A stretch of DNA of 64,000 nucleotides from Nyssa sinensis (taxonomy: Eukaryota > Streptophyta > Magnoliopsida > Cornales > Nyssaceae), in the NCBI GenBank assembly GCA_008638375.1, contig CM018031.1:12248562-12312561 (forward strand), given 5' to 3'. The position numbers were made by a program, and so were the translations under genes. Under the pieces are notes generated by a model that was not told where the DNA came from, did no database searches, and was given only the letters and a program-made list of their open reading frames with translations. This document shows, piece after piece, positions 1-10,772 of the stretch. Each line of letters begins with the position of its first letter. Position 1 is the first letter of the stretch.

Positions 1-242
1 TGCTAATAATTTTTTGTAAGATGAAATTTTTAACAAAGTAATCATGAGATCGATGTCATCTTAATACTTAATCATGCATGTCAAAGATTAAATTAAAGAA
101 AGATTTAGAGTTTTTTTTTTTAACATCATGTTTTAAATTAATGTGTTTTTAGTCTTTTGTATTTTTGAAATTGTTTGAATGACTTTTTGTTTTTATTGTT
201 TCTGTTTTCTGTGTTTTCAAAATTGGAAAGAGTATGAATTTT

Positions 243-754
243 TGTTGGTCAATTAAACCAAGTCCATAAATTTTAGGAAGTTTCTTAATTTAGTTTATTA
301 AATCCTAATAATATTTGGAGTCTTTTTAGGATAGTCGTAATTGTAGTTGGACTAATATTCTAATGAGAGTTAGTTTTCTAATTATAGTTAAATAAGATAT
401 ACTAGTTGTATAAGATTAGATGTCTAATATAGGACTTAGAGTCAATGTTATATATAAATATGGGTTTCTGTCACATTGAGTTATAAGTCACAAAAATAAA
501 GAGGGGTGACTTTCAAAAATATTGTGGCCCTCACTGGCCAAATAGAGAGTGAGCCGTGAGAGTGTTGTGTGGCCGTGAGGTTTTGCCAGAAATATTTCTA
601 CGAGGGAGTTTGTTTGATTTTCTAATAAAATATTGTTGTGATATTTTGGTTGTCTTTAATAAAATATTAGTTTGCTCGCTTTGCTTATTCTCTTAATTTT
701 TTAGTTCAATAATTGATGTCAGAGTGATTTTAACTCCTACATTTGGTATCAGAG
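243..754 (+). mobile_element. Copia-type LTR followed by a primer-binding site
   Basis: The segment 243-741 begins TGTTGGTC and ends CTACA, giving the TG...CA ends of a long terminal repeat. Two bases later comes TGGTATCAGAG (744-754), the usual plant retrotransposon primer-binding site complementary to initiator methionine tRNA. A TATA-like stretch lies near 450-470 with a transcribed-looking GC-richer part after it, as in an LTR promoter. No gag or pol reading frame follows, so this is a 5' LTR plus leader of a decayed element. Copia assignment is inferred from general layout only. Confidence 0.6.
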
Positions 755-1254
755 TAATTTTTGGGTCTTACAATTTTAAAAATACTTGTGTTTTCAAATT
801 ATTTTTAAGGCATTCCAATTTCTGAAAAATACAAAAAGTTAAATTCTTAAAATCACACAAAATAAAAACAATTTTTAAAAATGTTTGAGCAACATTTTTA
901 ATTTTTTATGCAACTAATATGCCTCGTAGCCCTCATCACATTTTTAATTTCCCTATTTTTTATAATACAATTGTAACATTAAATTAAAATCTAAAAGATA
1001 GTAACATTTTAAAAATATATATTATTATTGTATAAAATTCTATGAGTTAAAAAGTGAGAAATTATTGCCACATAAGACTTTATGAAGAGTGACTGTCTTA
1101 GTAAAGACTTCCCATTTTGTTAAGACACATAATTCTCCTTCGATAGTACATATTCTTCTTTACTGGTCAAAAAAATATGAAAATTATGTAACAACTCAAC
1201 TTAATTTGACTTAATTTAAATTAATATAATATCCCAACTATTCAAAGAATCTTA
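755..1254. other. AT-rich spacer
   Basis: I see no coding signal or RNA gene here. It is probably the decayed inside of the preceding retroelement. Confidence 0.4.
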
Positions 1255-1397
1255 AAATCATGCAACAAATAGTCAAAATAATTTAAGCATATTCAAATAA
1301 AATAAAAACAAGTGTGGTTGAGCGATCAAATCATGCAACAAATAGTCAAAATAATTTAAGCATAGTCAAATAAAATAAAAACAAGTGTGGTTGAGCG
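1255..1397. repeat. Tandem duplication, two copies of about 73 bp
   Basis: The block starting at 1255 is repeated head to tail from 1328, nearly identical, with one clear mismatch (ATTCAAAT versus AGTCAAAT). Both copies contain GTGTGGTTGAGCG near their 3' end. The near identity suggests a recent duplication. Confidence 0.85.
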
Positions 1398-1441
1398 AAA
1401 AAAATATTGATGATAAAATTCAAATGTTTTGATTTGAGTTT

Positions 1442-1990
1442 TGTTGTGCCACTTTGAGTCTCACATCGAATAGGAGTCAAGCACTAGCGTCTCTTATAAG
1501 TCTCAGTCGTTCTCTCCCTTGCATCAGACTTTTTCCGCCCAGGAAGAACAAAGCCGCGAGGGCTCTTAAGCCCAAAGCGGACAATATGGTGCACGCGGAG
1601 CCTACTATGTGCTAAGACGAAAAAGTGCAGAATCAGTTTGGCACTGTTTGTGGGAACGCTTGGGCCACATGCCTCGTTTCTGTGCTCCACCAGTCCCGAC
1701 TGGGGGGAGTAACTGTTGTGCCACTTTGAGTCTCACATCGAATAGGAGTCAGGCACCGGCGTCGCTTATAAGCCCTAGTCGTCATCTCCCTTGCATCATG
1801 CATTTTCCGTTCAGGAAGAACAAAGCCGTGAGGGCTCTAAAGCTCAAAGCGGACAATATGGTGCACGCAGAGCCTAATATGTGTCAGGACGAAAAAGTGC
1901 AGCATCAAGTTTCTTCTGCGCTGATCATTTGCAGTTACAACTTTAAGTGTGGGTCCAACTCTCATTACGAGGTAGACTTAGTCTTGTACG
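1442..1990 (+). repeat. Two direct copies of a 272-bp repeat with USE-like and TATA-like boxes
   Basis: TGTTGTGCC starts at 1442 and again at 1714, and about 190 bp after each start are closely similar. Each copy carries GTCTCACATCG (1458-1468, 1730-1740), close to the plant snRNA upstream sequence element, and TTATAAG exactly 25 bp further on (from 1494 and 1766). A shared motif AAAGCGGACAATATGGTGC follows. Reading frames here cross the repeat and resemble nothing known. The block could be a transposon end or decayed snRNA-type promoters; I cannot name an RNA product. Confidence 0.6.
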
Positions 1991-2480
1991 CGTAAGTTGG
2001 TATAAAATATCTTCTTACTGATTGATCAAAAAAGTTTCTAGTAGAGGAAAAAAAAAACACAATATTACTGTAAGCTTCAACTTATATGAGATAGAATATT
2101 TTAATTATTAAGTGGTCTATAAAAAAATAGAAATAAAATAATTAAAACAAATAAAATCTTAATCTCGAAAGTATTTTATTATTAAAACTAATTCTATGAT
2201 TTCTATACCGATCTTTTATATTTTTTAAAATAATATATAAATATTTTTTATCAGTTAATTTTTTTTAAAATGACAAAATTATTATTTTTATTTTTTTAAT
2301 CTTGACCAATTTTTTTAAAATAAATATTAATAAAAATTTTAAATTTATTAAAACTCATTTTATCATATCAATTATTATTATTATTATTTTTGGATGACTC
2401 TAACATATCAACTTAAGCTTACATTAACATTACAAAAAGAAAAGAAAGGACACCGCTAACTACAGCCCAACCCTAGCCCA
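1991..2480. other. AT-rich spacer upstream of the DUF3527 gene
   Basis: Low-complexity A/T sequence without coding signal. Composition changes sharply after about 2450, where the promoter and leader of the next gene begin. Confidence 0.5.
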
Positions 2481-2589
2481 ACGTCTCGAAGTCCAAAAAC
2501 CTCATCACATGGTACAATGACATACCTTAAAAGTGGGCCCACTGCTGGTCCTACCATTGCTGGTCCCTCATTTCCGTTTAGCCGTCCGA

Positions 2590-5581
2590 TGAAAACGATC
2601 GCACCCGCTCTTTCTCTCTCCTTTGTTTCTCTACTTCTGACAGTGCTGCAGAAAACGAGTGAGCTTCAGCCAAAAGACCCCCCTCTCCTCTCTATCTTTT
2701 GTGTATTATGATTCTGTATATTCTTTGAGCTTTGGAGTTTGGGGAAGAAAAAGGGGATTTGGAATACGAGGCGATCTCATGATGTGCTGCAAACTTTATT
2801 TCTCGGCCTTTTGATCTTTGGTTGCTCTTTGTTGTAGCTGAACAAATGGGCCACCGACACTTGCTTCGTCTTCAACACAGGGAGCTTCCGATAATGGCTT
2901 CTGTTTCTTCTGCATTTTCACGATTACGTTAGGTACGTGCTCTGTTCTTAGTCCGAGTGGGTATTTTTTTGAGAAAATCTTGGACTTGGTTTGGTGGAAT
3001 TGTTGTTTTCCATGTCAGTTGTTTGTAGTATTTGTTGCCTTTTTCTCTGACTTATCGTTCCCGTGGCTTCTAAATTCTTCTTGCTTGGTTTTTGGAAGTG
3101 ATAATCTTGCTACCGAGAGCAAAAATCATGGCGTTCATTGTTTTCATAAGCAAAATAAGTACTTTTAAAAAGCCTTTTCACAAGCAAATTTCGAAAGCAA
3201 AACTTTTGGGTTTTTGTAGTTTTGAATTTGAATCATTACTTGAATATTGGCTCTCACGGTGCATAATTCTCCTTAAACATTCAACACTTTTCGTTCTAAG
3301 AAAATATGCAAAAAAAAAATTGGACAAAGGAGAAGAAAAGAAAGAGAAAAAGGTCTTTTCTTATCCTTCTGTATTTTGTCTTTTTTCCGGGAACCAAACA
3401 GAGCGTTATTGTTCAAAATTTTGAATCGTGAGCGTTTAATTAGCTGGGATCTCGTCGTTTCCGTTAGTTGCAGCTTTGATTAGGACAGCGCATTTTACCT
3501 TATCTTGGTTACTCATTCGAAATTCAAATCGGTTCCAACTTGCAAGGACCACCTAATTTTTGTTTTCATTTTGTAGTCTACCTTCGTTTTTGACCATGCC
3601 TTCCCAATTGAATTCTTGCAACTAATATCAATTTTACTCTTCAATTTGTAAAATTTTCTGCCGTTTGAGCTGAGTGGATCATAATTCACCACTATTTAAT
3701 GTCATGAAATTGAAGGGAGAACTAAAATTCAGAAAAGAAAAGTGAAAGAAACGGTGTGATCAGATTTGCTTGATGTTTTACTTTTGCACTTTGAATCGGT
3801 GGGGGCCTGCCTACTCAATAGTCTTTTTTGCTAATTCATTGGTAGAGATAAAGGTCTCTATTTCAAGAATCCAAAACAACATCATTAGTTATGAGACCCA
3901 TGGTCTCATAAGTTTGAAGACTTTTTCTATGATTCAATGAATAAAGGGTTTACTCCTAAGTTAAAAAGAATTAGTGCAAGCAAAAAGTTCCGGGGGCAGG
4001 GGTAGGAACAGTTCATTTTAATTGAGGAGAAGAAAAATGAACGGATGGTCACTTGATTGTTCTTCGGAGATGAAGTTGATGTTCCAATTGATAAATTCTA
4101 CGATTTGCAGTCTGACAAGATTATCTAACTTTAGTTGGTTAGGTTTTTTTTTTCTTTTGCAAATTTATTTCGTGGTTATAATTGTGCTTAAAATATCATC
4201 CAGCTTTGATTCTTTATTCTTAAAGCCGATATGATAATAAGTGTGGGTTTTCTATAAGCTACTTACATACCTTGATAAAACTACTAGTGAAACATGTCCA
4301 TCATATGGTTCTTTGGTACTATAATGTTAGCTATTTAGTTGTGTCGGAGTTTTAGCCACTAGATTTGTGGTGATCATGTCAATGAAGAACAGAGAGCTAT
4401 CTTGTTGCCTATGTGCATTGGATGAAATGTTTTAAATTCCTTTATTGGCCTTGAAGATATTATCATTTGCCTAGACCTAGAGGAATTTTCTGAATTTGTT
4501 CTCTCTTATGGAGGGTCTCTGTTTTGTGGATTCCTATCTTAGCCAATCCAGTGGCTGACAATCTTGTCGATTTGCTTAAATAGAAGCTCTTCCCTGCAGA
4601 TCTTTTTGTGTCACCTTGGGACTTCTATTTCTTTGTCATTATCCTCTGGATAGGTCAATTTTCACTCTGCTTATATCTCCTTCTGTGGGAAAAGATATAC
4701 TCCTTAGCCTTATTCCCATTTCTTTATTTGGTATATTTTTGTTTTGAAATAAAACTTAAAAATGACAAAAAGAAGAGAAAAAAAAATGTTGTAACAACGA
4801 TATTTGAAATTCAAGACATTAGTGCACTTACTATGTATGCTGCTCAAACATGTTATGGAAGGAATCACACATGTGCTTTCTTATGTTTTTGCCATGTCCC
4901 TTTATCATTTTTTCCTGAAAAGTGGAATGGCATAATGAATATCTGCTGATATCACACTGAATTCTGCATGCATATGTGATCCATTTCCAAATGATTCTCA
5001 TGAAGTCTGATTTTTTTTCATTTTATTTTTTTGTGGATGAGTCGATGAGAGAGGCAGTGATTGCAAAAGTCTCTCTGAATGCTGGGAAAAGTATGGCTTG
5101 TTGTTCCTGGAGCTGTACTTGAATTCATTCCTCCTGCTGCTCAAATTTATGTTGGTTAATGGACAAAAGAATATAGACTGGCCTTTTGTGTCTGAACTTG
5201 TATAGTCACTCATAAAGGAATACCACAGCATATCTATTTGTTTGCATTTCCTGATTGATGATATGAATAGTCATTCCCCTAGCATACTCTCTTGCATCTA
5301 ATTATTTCAATTTCCTATGAAGTCATATGTAATCGTTTTCTGATTATTTTCTGACTCTCAATCTTGCCTTTTATCTTCAGAAAGGATGGTGTCCGTGTGA
5401 ATACTGTCAGCTGTCCTAGTTGCAAGCTTTCACTGAACTGAGAAGCCAAGAGATTGCAAAAATATTTGAATCTGTAATCATGGCATCTGAGAAATGGCTG
5501 GATCCTTGTGGCCTACCAGTCATATAGGATACCTTTTGAGAGCTTAAGAAAAGTTCAAGGGATCAGCAAACCTCAAGAAGA
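2590..5581 (+). promoter_or_regulatory. 5' leader of the DUF3527 gene with a 2.4-kb leader intron and upstream ORFs
   Basis: A pyrimidine-rich leader starts near 2590. A likely donor (TTAG|GTACGT) lies at 2933 and a strong acceptor (TTATCTTCAG) ends at 5380, giving a 2,448-bp intron in the untranslated leader. The first exon holds an upstream ORF of 28 codons (2846-2932) whose stop TAG is the last three bases of the exon. An internal ATG in the same frame lies at 2894. The second leader exon has a five-codon ORF near 5386 and a 15-codon ORF at 5480-5527 ending 54 bases before the main ATG. Start sites are inferred, not shown by data. Confidence 0.55.
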
Positions 5582-8384
5582 ATGGAAAATCTATTGTCAT
5601 CCCAAGCAACCCAAGGTACGAAATTGCGAGACAGGTTGAAATTAGGACAGCCTAACTTGTCTTATGCTGATCTCCATGCTGAAGTAATAAATAATATAGA
5701 CAATATCCCACCAACATCTTCAGGGAATCACCAAAAGCAGCAAGTTGAAAGGAAGGCAATTGAGAATGAAGAGCTTGTTAAATACATGTCAAATCTGCCA
5801 AGTTATCTAGAAAGAGGGGAAAATCTCCAGGAGAAAGCTTTTAATGTTGGGGTTCTTGACTGGCGCCGTTTAGAAAAATGGCGGTATAACCAAAAACAGG
5901 TCCCCTGCAGAGGTAGCAGCTATTCATCGTCCAGCAGCAATACCTCCTCATTTTCCTCAACAGATGGATCATCTACCCTTTCTAGCAGTGGCCACAGCTG
6001 CTCTCCTGCTCGTCAAAGGATGCCTCGGCCTACACTACAATGCCATTCGAGTGCATCTCCAACAGAAGTTTATTCTCAAGGTGTCAAACCCTTTGTAGAA
6101 AATGTTGGGAAGTTTGAAGATCTCAAAGCTGCCTCGAGTGACCCCTTGAAGGGGCAGCAAACTATCTTGAGAACACATCAGTCGTTTAAAAAAAGCCATT
6201 CAGAAATTAAGCTGAAAGAGTGCAAGAAGAAAGATTCAATCCCACTGACTGTTACTGAAATAAAAACTTCTTTGGATTTGGAAAATTATGGGGTGGCATC
6301 CTGTTCAAAGGGAAAGATGAAGATTCAAGGAGGTGAATCTACAAAAGGAGTGGAGAAGCTGCAAGAACCATATCGTAATATTATTGATCACGATTTGCCT
6401 GAACGATGCAAAACAGTAGTTCTCCTTTTGCCCAAAGATGACACTGAAAATAATCATTTTGCAATATCCCGCCCTTCTGATTTGACAGCAATAAATGGTC
6501 AAAGATCAAGTGAAGTAAATCGAAGGAGCTTTTCAGAGGTATCTTTTTCTAAAGAAGTTGACTGTGCAGAGCTCTATTCTGACATCCCTCGCTCATACCT
6601 GCTGCCTTGTGAAGTTGGCAACAAACACACACACATAAAACGACCAAGCTCCATATCTGAAAAGAGAGTCAAGTTTTTATCTGAACCATCACAGGCTTTA
6701 CCATCTTCTGCAAAAACATCTACCAGTCCCCCCAGAGGCAAGAATCTGCAGGAGAAGTCAACCACAATGCCTGCAAATTCAACTTTAATCAAGTCGTCCA
6801 ATGGATCAGATCTGAAAACGGGCACTGGTTGCAGCTCCTAAATTGAGAAATCCTTCTCCAACTCGATTTAGCATTGGGATGGGTAGGATTGGCAGAAGTT
6901 CCATCTCACATGATGGTTCAGCTATACCGCAGTTGAGCTCCAAGCCTCGTATTGCTAAATCTGGTACAGACAAAGCTGTGCCTCCTGCCTGCTCATACAA
7001 TTCAGCTAGTGATAAACAGAGTGATACTAATACTAGTAGAGCCCGATCCAGCCCTTTGAGAAGGTTGCTGGATCCATTGCTGAAACCAAAGGCAGCAGAC
7101 TCCCATCACACTGAACCATCGTGGAAAGATTCAACATCTACAGATAGGGCCTGCAAATCATCCAATGGACGTGCAGAATCTTCCACTGTGCATTCAGTGA
7201 AAGTGAAATTAGATTTAACGAGTTGTAGGACCATTAATGTTGATGATTCACATCACAATGAGACGCGCGGTTCATCCGCCTTGCAAGCTCTTTTGAAAAT
7301 TACCCTAAAGAATGGCCTTCCTCTGTTTACATTTGCTGTTGACAACAACAGTGACATTCTAGCAGCCACAATGAGAAAACTAAGTACTTCAAGGAAGGAT
7401 GACAACAGCTGGATTTATACATTCTTCACTATTCATGAAGCCAAGAAAAAGAATGGCTGGATAAATCAAGGAGGCAAATGTAAAGGTCACGGGTACATCC
7501 CAAATGTTGTTGCCCAAATGAAGGTTTCTGATTCTCAGTTCTCTAAGTTGATCAGACATAATTCCATGGGTCAATTTGGCATTAGGGAATTTGTTTTGTT
7601 TGCTGTGAACGTAAGACAGGCGGATCAGCAAACATTTCTCGAGCCGAATGATGAGCTTGCAGCCATTGTTGTCGAGTTTCCAAAAGAGACTCCTAGAGGT
7701 TTGACCCAAGATGTGCAGCAGAGTGATAAACTCAATTATCTACCAGTGATTGGTCTGAAAGGGGCATTGCCAAAGGTGAGAAGCTATACTACTTCTAGGG
7801 ATAATGAAGAAAATGGGTCTTCTGCTGGAAGTCAAGATCTTTTTAGCACAACAGTTGTACTACCTGGTGATGCTCATGGACTGCCAAATAAAGGAGAACC
7901 TTCACCACTAATTGAACGATGGAAATCAGGTGGGATGTGTGACTGTGGAGGTTGGGATTTGGGTTGCAGAATAAGGATTATTGCCAACCAGACTCAACCT
8001 AGCAAGAGATCAAGTTCATCCAAAGCTCATCCAAATGCAGGCCAATTTGAGCTTTTCTCTCAGGTATTGGTCTTCCCCTCAAAGCATTGCATCTCTCGTT
8101 CACTCATTCATGTCTGCTAGTTCACTTTCTAACTTCTTTCTCTACTTCTTTAACAGCGAGAAGTCCTAGATAATAGGCCTGTCTTCAGCTTGTCCCCATT
8201 CAAGGACGGGATCTTTTCAGTTGAATTCAATTCGTCACTCTCACTTCTACAAGCATTTTCCATTTGTGTAGCAGTTTTAAACAGTAGGAAACCATATGAA
8301 CTTTCAGAATTGAGTAACTTGTCTAAAGAGAAATCTTCTGGAGAAACAACATTAGTGGAAAATGATGGAAAAAAATGCTCCTAA
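5582..8384 (+). CDS. DUF3527-domain protein with an apparent one-base frameshift
   Basis: Two coding exons, 5582-8063 and 8157-8384, flank a 93-bp phase-0 intron (CAG|GTATTG...TTTAACAG). About 902 residues would result if one extra base near 6827 is ignored. The N-terminal half is Ser/Lys/Thr-rich and low in complexity. The C-terminal half carries the plant DUF3527 region: a WIYTFFTIHEAKKKNGW block, then a Cys-rich GGMCDCGGWDLGC motif, and a C-terminal LSPFKDGIFSVEFNSSLSLL segment in exon 2. Function is unknown in the family. Reading is open in one frame to a TAA at 6839-6841, while homology resumes (KLRNPSPTRFSIGMG) in the next frame from about 6830. This is either a real disrupting insertion or a sequence error, since the rest of the gene is clean. 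The ATG at 5582 is the first one in frame with the long reading frame. Confidence 0.85.
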
Positions 8385-9016
8385 GCACATCCAAGTGGAG
8401 GTTCCTGCAGGGCATGCTTCTTATCCACCCCTTTGCCCTGTTGGGAGAGTCTAATTTGCAGGAGAAAGTATTTTGTAGTTGGGTTCAGATTGTATACTGT
8501 TTCATATCTCTGAGTCGCTAAGTAATTTGTGAAGCCTGCAATAAACATTTTGTGCTCACAGCAATCTTTATCTGTCACTGAAAAATGCAACCAAATGTAG
8601 CATGACCTCTAAATTTAGAAGGCTTGATTTAGGGGCAGAAAAGATACCCAGGTACAAATGTAATTTACTCATTTTGCATCACTTGTGTACAAAGAAACAA
8701 TTAGGCAAGAGCTTGGGGGGAAACACTACCTTTATTGTTTAGTTGTGCATTTCATGAGTGGATGGTATTTTGTAATCCAATAATACATCAAGCATATGCT
8801 AGTCACTTTATGTCCCCCCTTTTATATGGCGCAGTGCCTTGTTTGGGGAGTCAATAAGCATTTCAAATTCACCAGGAAATTAGCAAAAGGGGTGAGGAGG
8901 GCTTGGGAGAGAGCTCCTTCTTCTTGTCTCACAATTTTGATTTGTACTCCATCTAAATCCGCAATGAGTCTAGCAATTGCTTCAATTTTTCTCTGGATGT
9001 ATTTAATTGCTAAAAT
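8385..9016. other. 3' untranslated region of the DUF3527 gene and downstream spacer
   Basis: The sequence after the stop codon has leader-like composition to about 8790 and contains AATAATACA and AATAAACATT stretches that could serve in polyadenylation. No further reading frame is convincing. Confidence 0.4.
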
Positions 9017-9330
9017 CCCCTAAACTTGGGACTTCATTGTAGCTTCAACCCAAATCATTGGAAACCAAAGGGTGGCTGGAGAAAGGCCTTTTTTTTTTCA
9101 ATTCCTAAAAAGAAAATACTTGTACACTGAATTTGTTTACGTGCTTGTGTGTTAATGTTATTTTTGAAATTAATGAATATGTTTTGTTTAAATTTAAAAG
9201 AAGAGTTATGCTCGTTCAAGTCATCTGATGAATTAATAGTGTGTCCAGCATTGCTTTTGCTAAAATCGCATATCAAACTGTTTAGCTTCAACCCAGATCA
9301 TTGGGAAAAAAAGGTGGTCTGGAGAAAGGT
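9017..9330. repeat. Pair of direct repeats of about 75 bp
   Basis: The segment 9017-9090, with AGCTTCAACCCAAATCATTG at 9041, is repeated at about 9258-9330 with AGCTTCAACCCAGATCATTG at 9284. Both are followed by GGAGAAAGG. The spacing is about 242 bp. Confidence 0.7.
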
Positions 9331-9489
9331 TACTAAATGCTTTTTGATTTAAAATAGAGTAATGTTACATATTTCAATTTTTTGAAGTAAATTTTGTATT
9401 TCAATAAATTATTTAATATTGTGTTTAATATATGTCAAATGATTTGGGATATAAAATTTAATTCAAGATTTGAAGCATTTAGTATTTTT

Positions 9490-9560
9490 TTATACAACAA
9501 TGTGAAGAAGGGAATCGAACTCCTGGTAAGTGAACAATTACATCACTTAGATAGAACTTC
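9490..9560 (-). mobile_element. Possible tRNA-derived SINE fragment
   Basis: On the minus strand the segment contains GAGTTCGATTCCC, a good B box of a tRNA-type internal promoter. An A-box-like TCTAAGTGATG lies upstream of it. Ends and target duplications were not identified. Confidence 0.35.
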
Positions 9561-10211
9561 GGTCTGACACATTTAATATTATTAATTTAAGAATGATACT
9601 TGGCTCTAAATATTATATTTAATGGTCCATTTGGATAAGGTAATAGAGAGGAGAGGGGATGACAACATAGAGAGAAAAGAACATAAAAGAATAATGTAAT
9701 CCTTTTCTAACATATGAATAACTAATGAGGGAAGAGGAAATGAGAGAGTTATAGAACCTATCATCTAGTAAAAATAGATGAGAAAAAAGAATATAATAAA
9801 ATATTTTATTATGCAAGTAAAAAGAGTAAAATAGAAATTTATTTTCAAAAAATTTATCCTAGTATATCCTAGTATCTCTCTAATCATTTTTTTTTTTTTT
9901 TATTTTCTCTCATTTTTTAAAGGACAGTAAAATAAACATTTAAATCACTTTGTCTCTCTCCCTCTCTTACAATCCATTTGGATAAGTTGGAGGGAGAGAA
10001 AATGAGAGGAGAGTATTAGTTATGAGATACAAGAGAGGAGGGTGTAATCTTTCTATCTTGTTTAAGAATGATAAAGAAGAGAAAAAAAATTATATTAATT
10101 TATATAAAAATAGATGTATCTATTTCATTTTATTATTAATATAATAAAAAAATTATTAAATAACTCTCTCGTCTCCCTATATGCTTGTATAAATCAGAGG
10201 GGAAGGAGAGG
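9561..10211. other. AT-rich and purine-rich intergenic repeats
   Basis: No gene is visible. The motif CCATTTGGATAAG followed by GAGAGGAGAG-like purine tracts occurs near 9628 and again near 9968, so some of this is repeated DNA. Confidence 0.45.
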
Positions 10212-10772
10212 TAAGGCTACAACTCGGTCGGGCTGGACTTGAGCGTTAACAAGCCTAGCTCGCAATATAAGTCATCGAGCCCGAGCCTGAGAATAACCTG
10301 AAGAGTGAACCCAAACCCAACAAAAAATGCCTAGTATCGAATTTTTCTCGGGTACCCAAACATTTGGGTTTTTCGAATTTTTTTTAACCTTGGTCGGGTT
10401 TCGAGTTCGGGTTCGGGTTCAAGTTCAAGTTCGTGCATATTTTAAAGACAGAAGGCAAAATTTTTCAATGAAAATAGGTTTAAAAAGGTCGATGCAAGTA
10501 AATAATAAAATAAATATTACATATTTGAAATATTAATAAAATAAACGGTTATGATCATTTACATGTTTGAAATCTAACGATTCATATTAATTAATGTATA
10601 AAATATATGATTTTAAGTTGTGGCAATTCGAACTCGGGTACTTAACATCCCTACCCAGATCCGTCTTGATTTAAATTTGAGTTCGAATATCACATAATTT
10701 TGCCCAAACCCATAATTTCTTGGGTCAGACTAGGGTTGGGTTCGGGTTTATCTGTTTGACTTGCACCCCTAA
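10212..10772. mobile_element. Possible non-autonomous hAT-like element
   Basis: The right end reads GACTTGCACCCCTAAGG, a terminal motif common in plant elements containing strings of GGGTTCGGGTT. The interior has such repeats near 10393-10425 and 10735-10750. The left end (AAGGCTACAACTCGG) is only a degenerate inverted copy. A related right end lies near 61020. Confidence 0.35.

Noticed and set aside
1255..1397. CRISPR-like array
   Set aside because: Only two adjoining copies without spacers, in a plant nuclear sequence; a simple tandem duplication.
1494..1640. Functional U6 or 7SL-type RNA gene
   Set aside because: Promoter-like boxes exist, but the sequence downstream matches neither RNA and early T-runs would end transcription.
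1609..1995. 128-codon plus-strand reading frame
   Set aside because: It crosses the two direct repeat copies, and its translation follows repeat sequence. No family resemblance.
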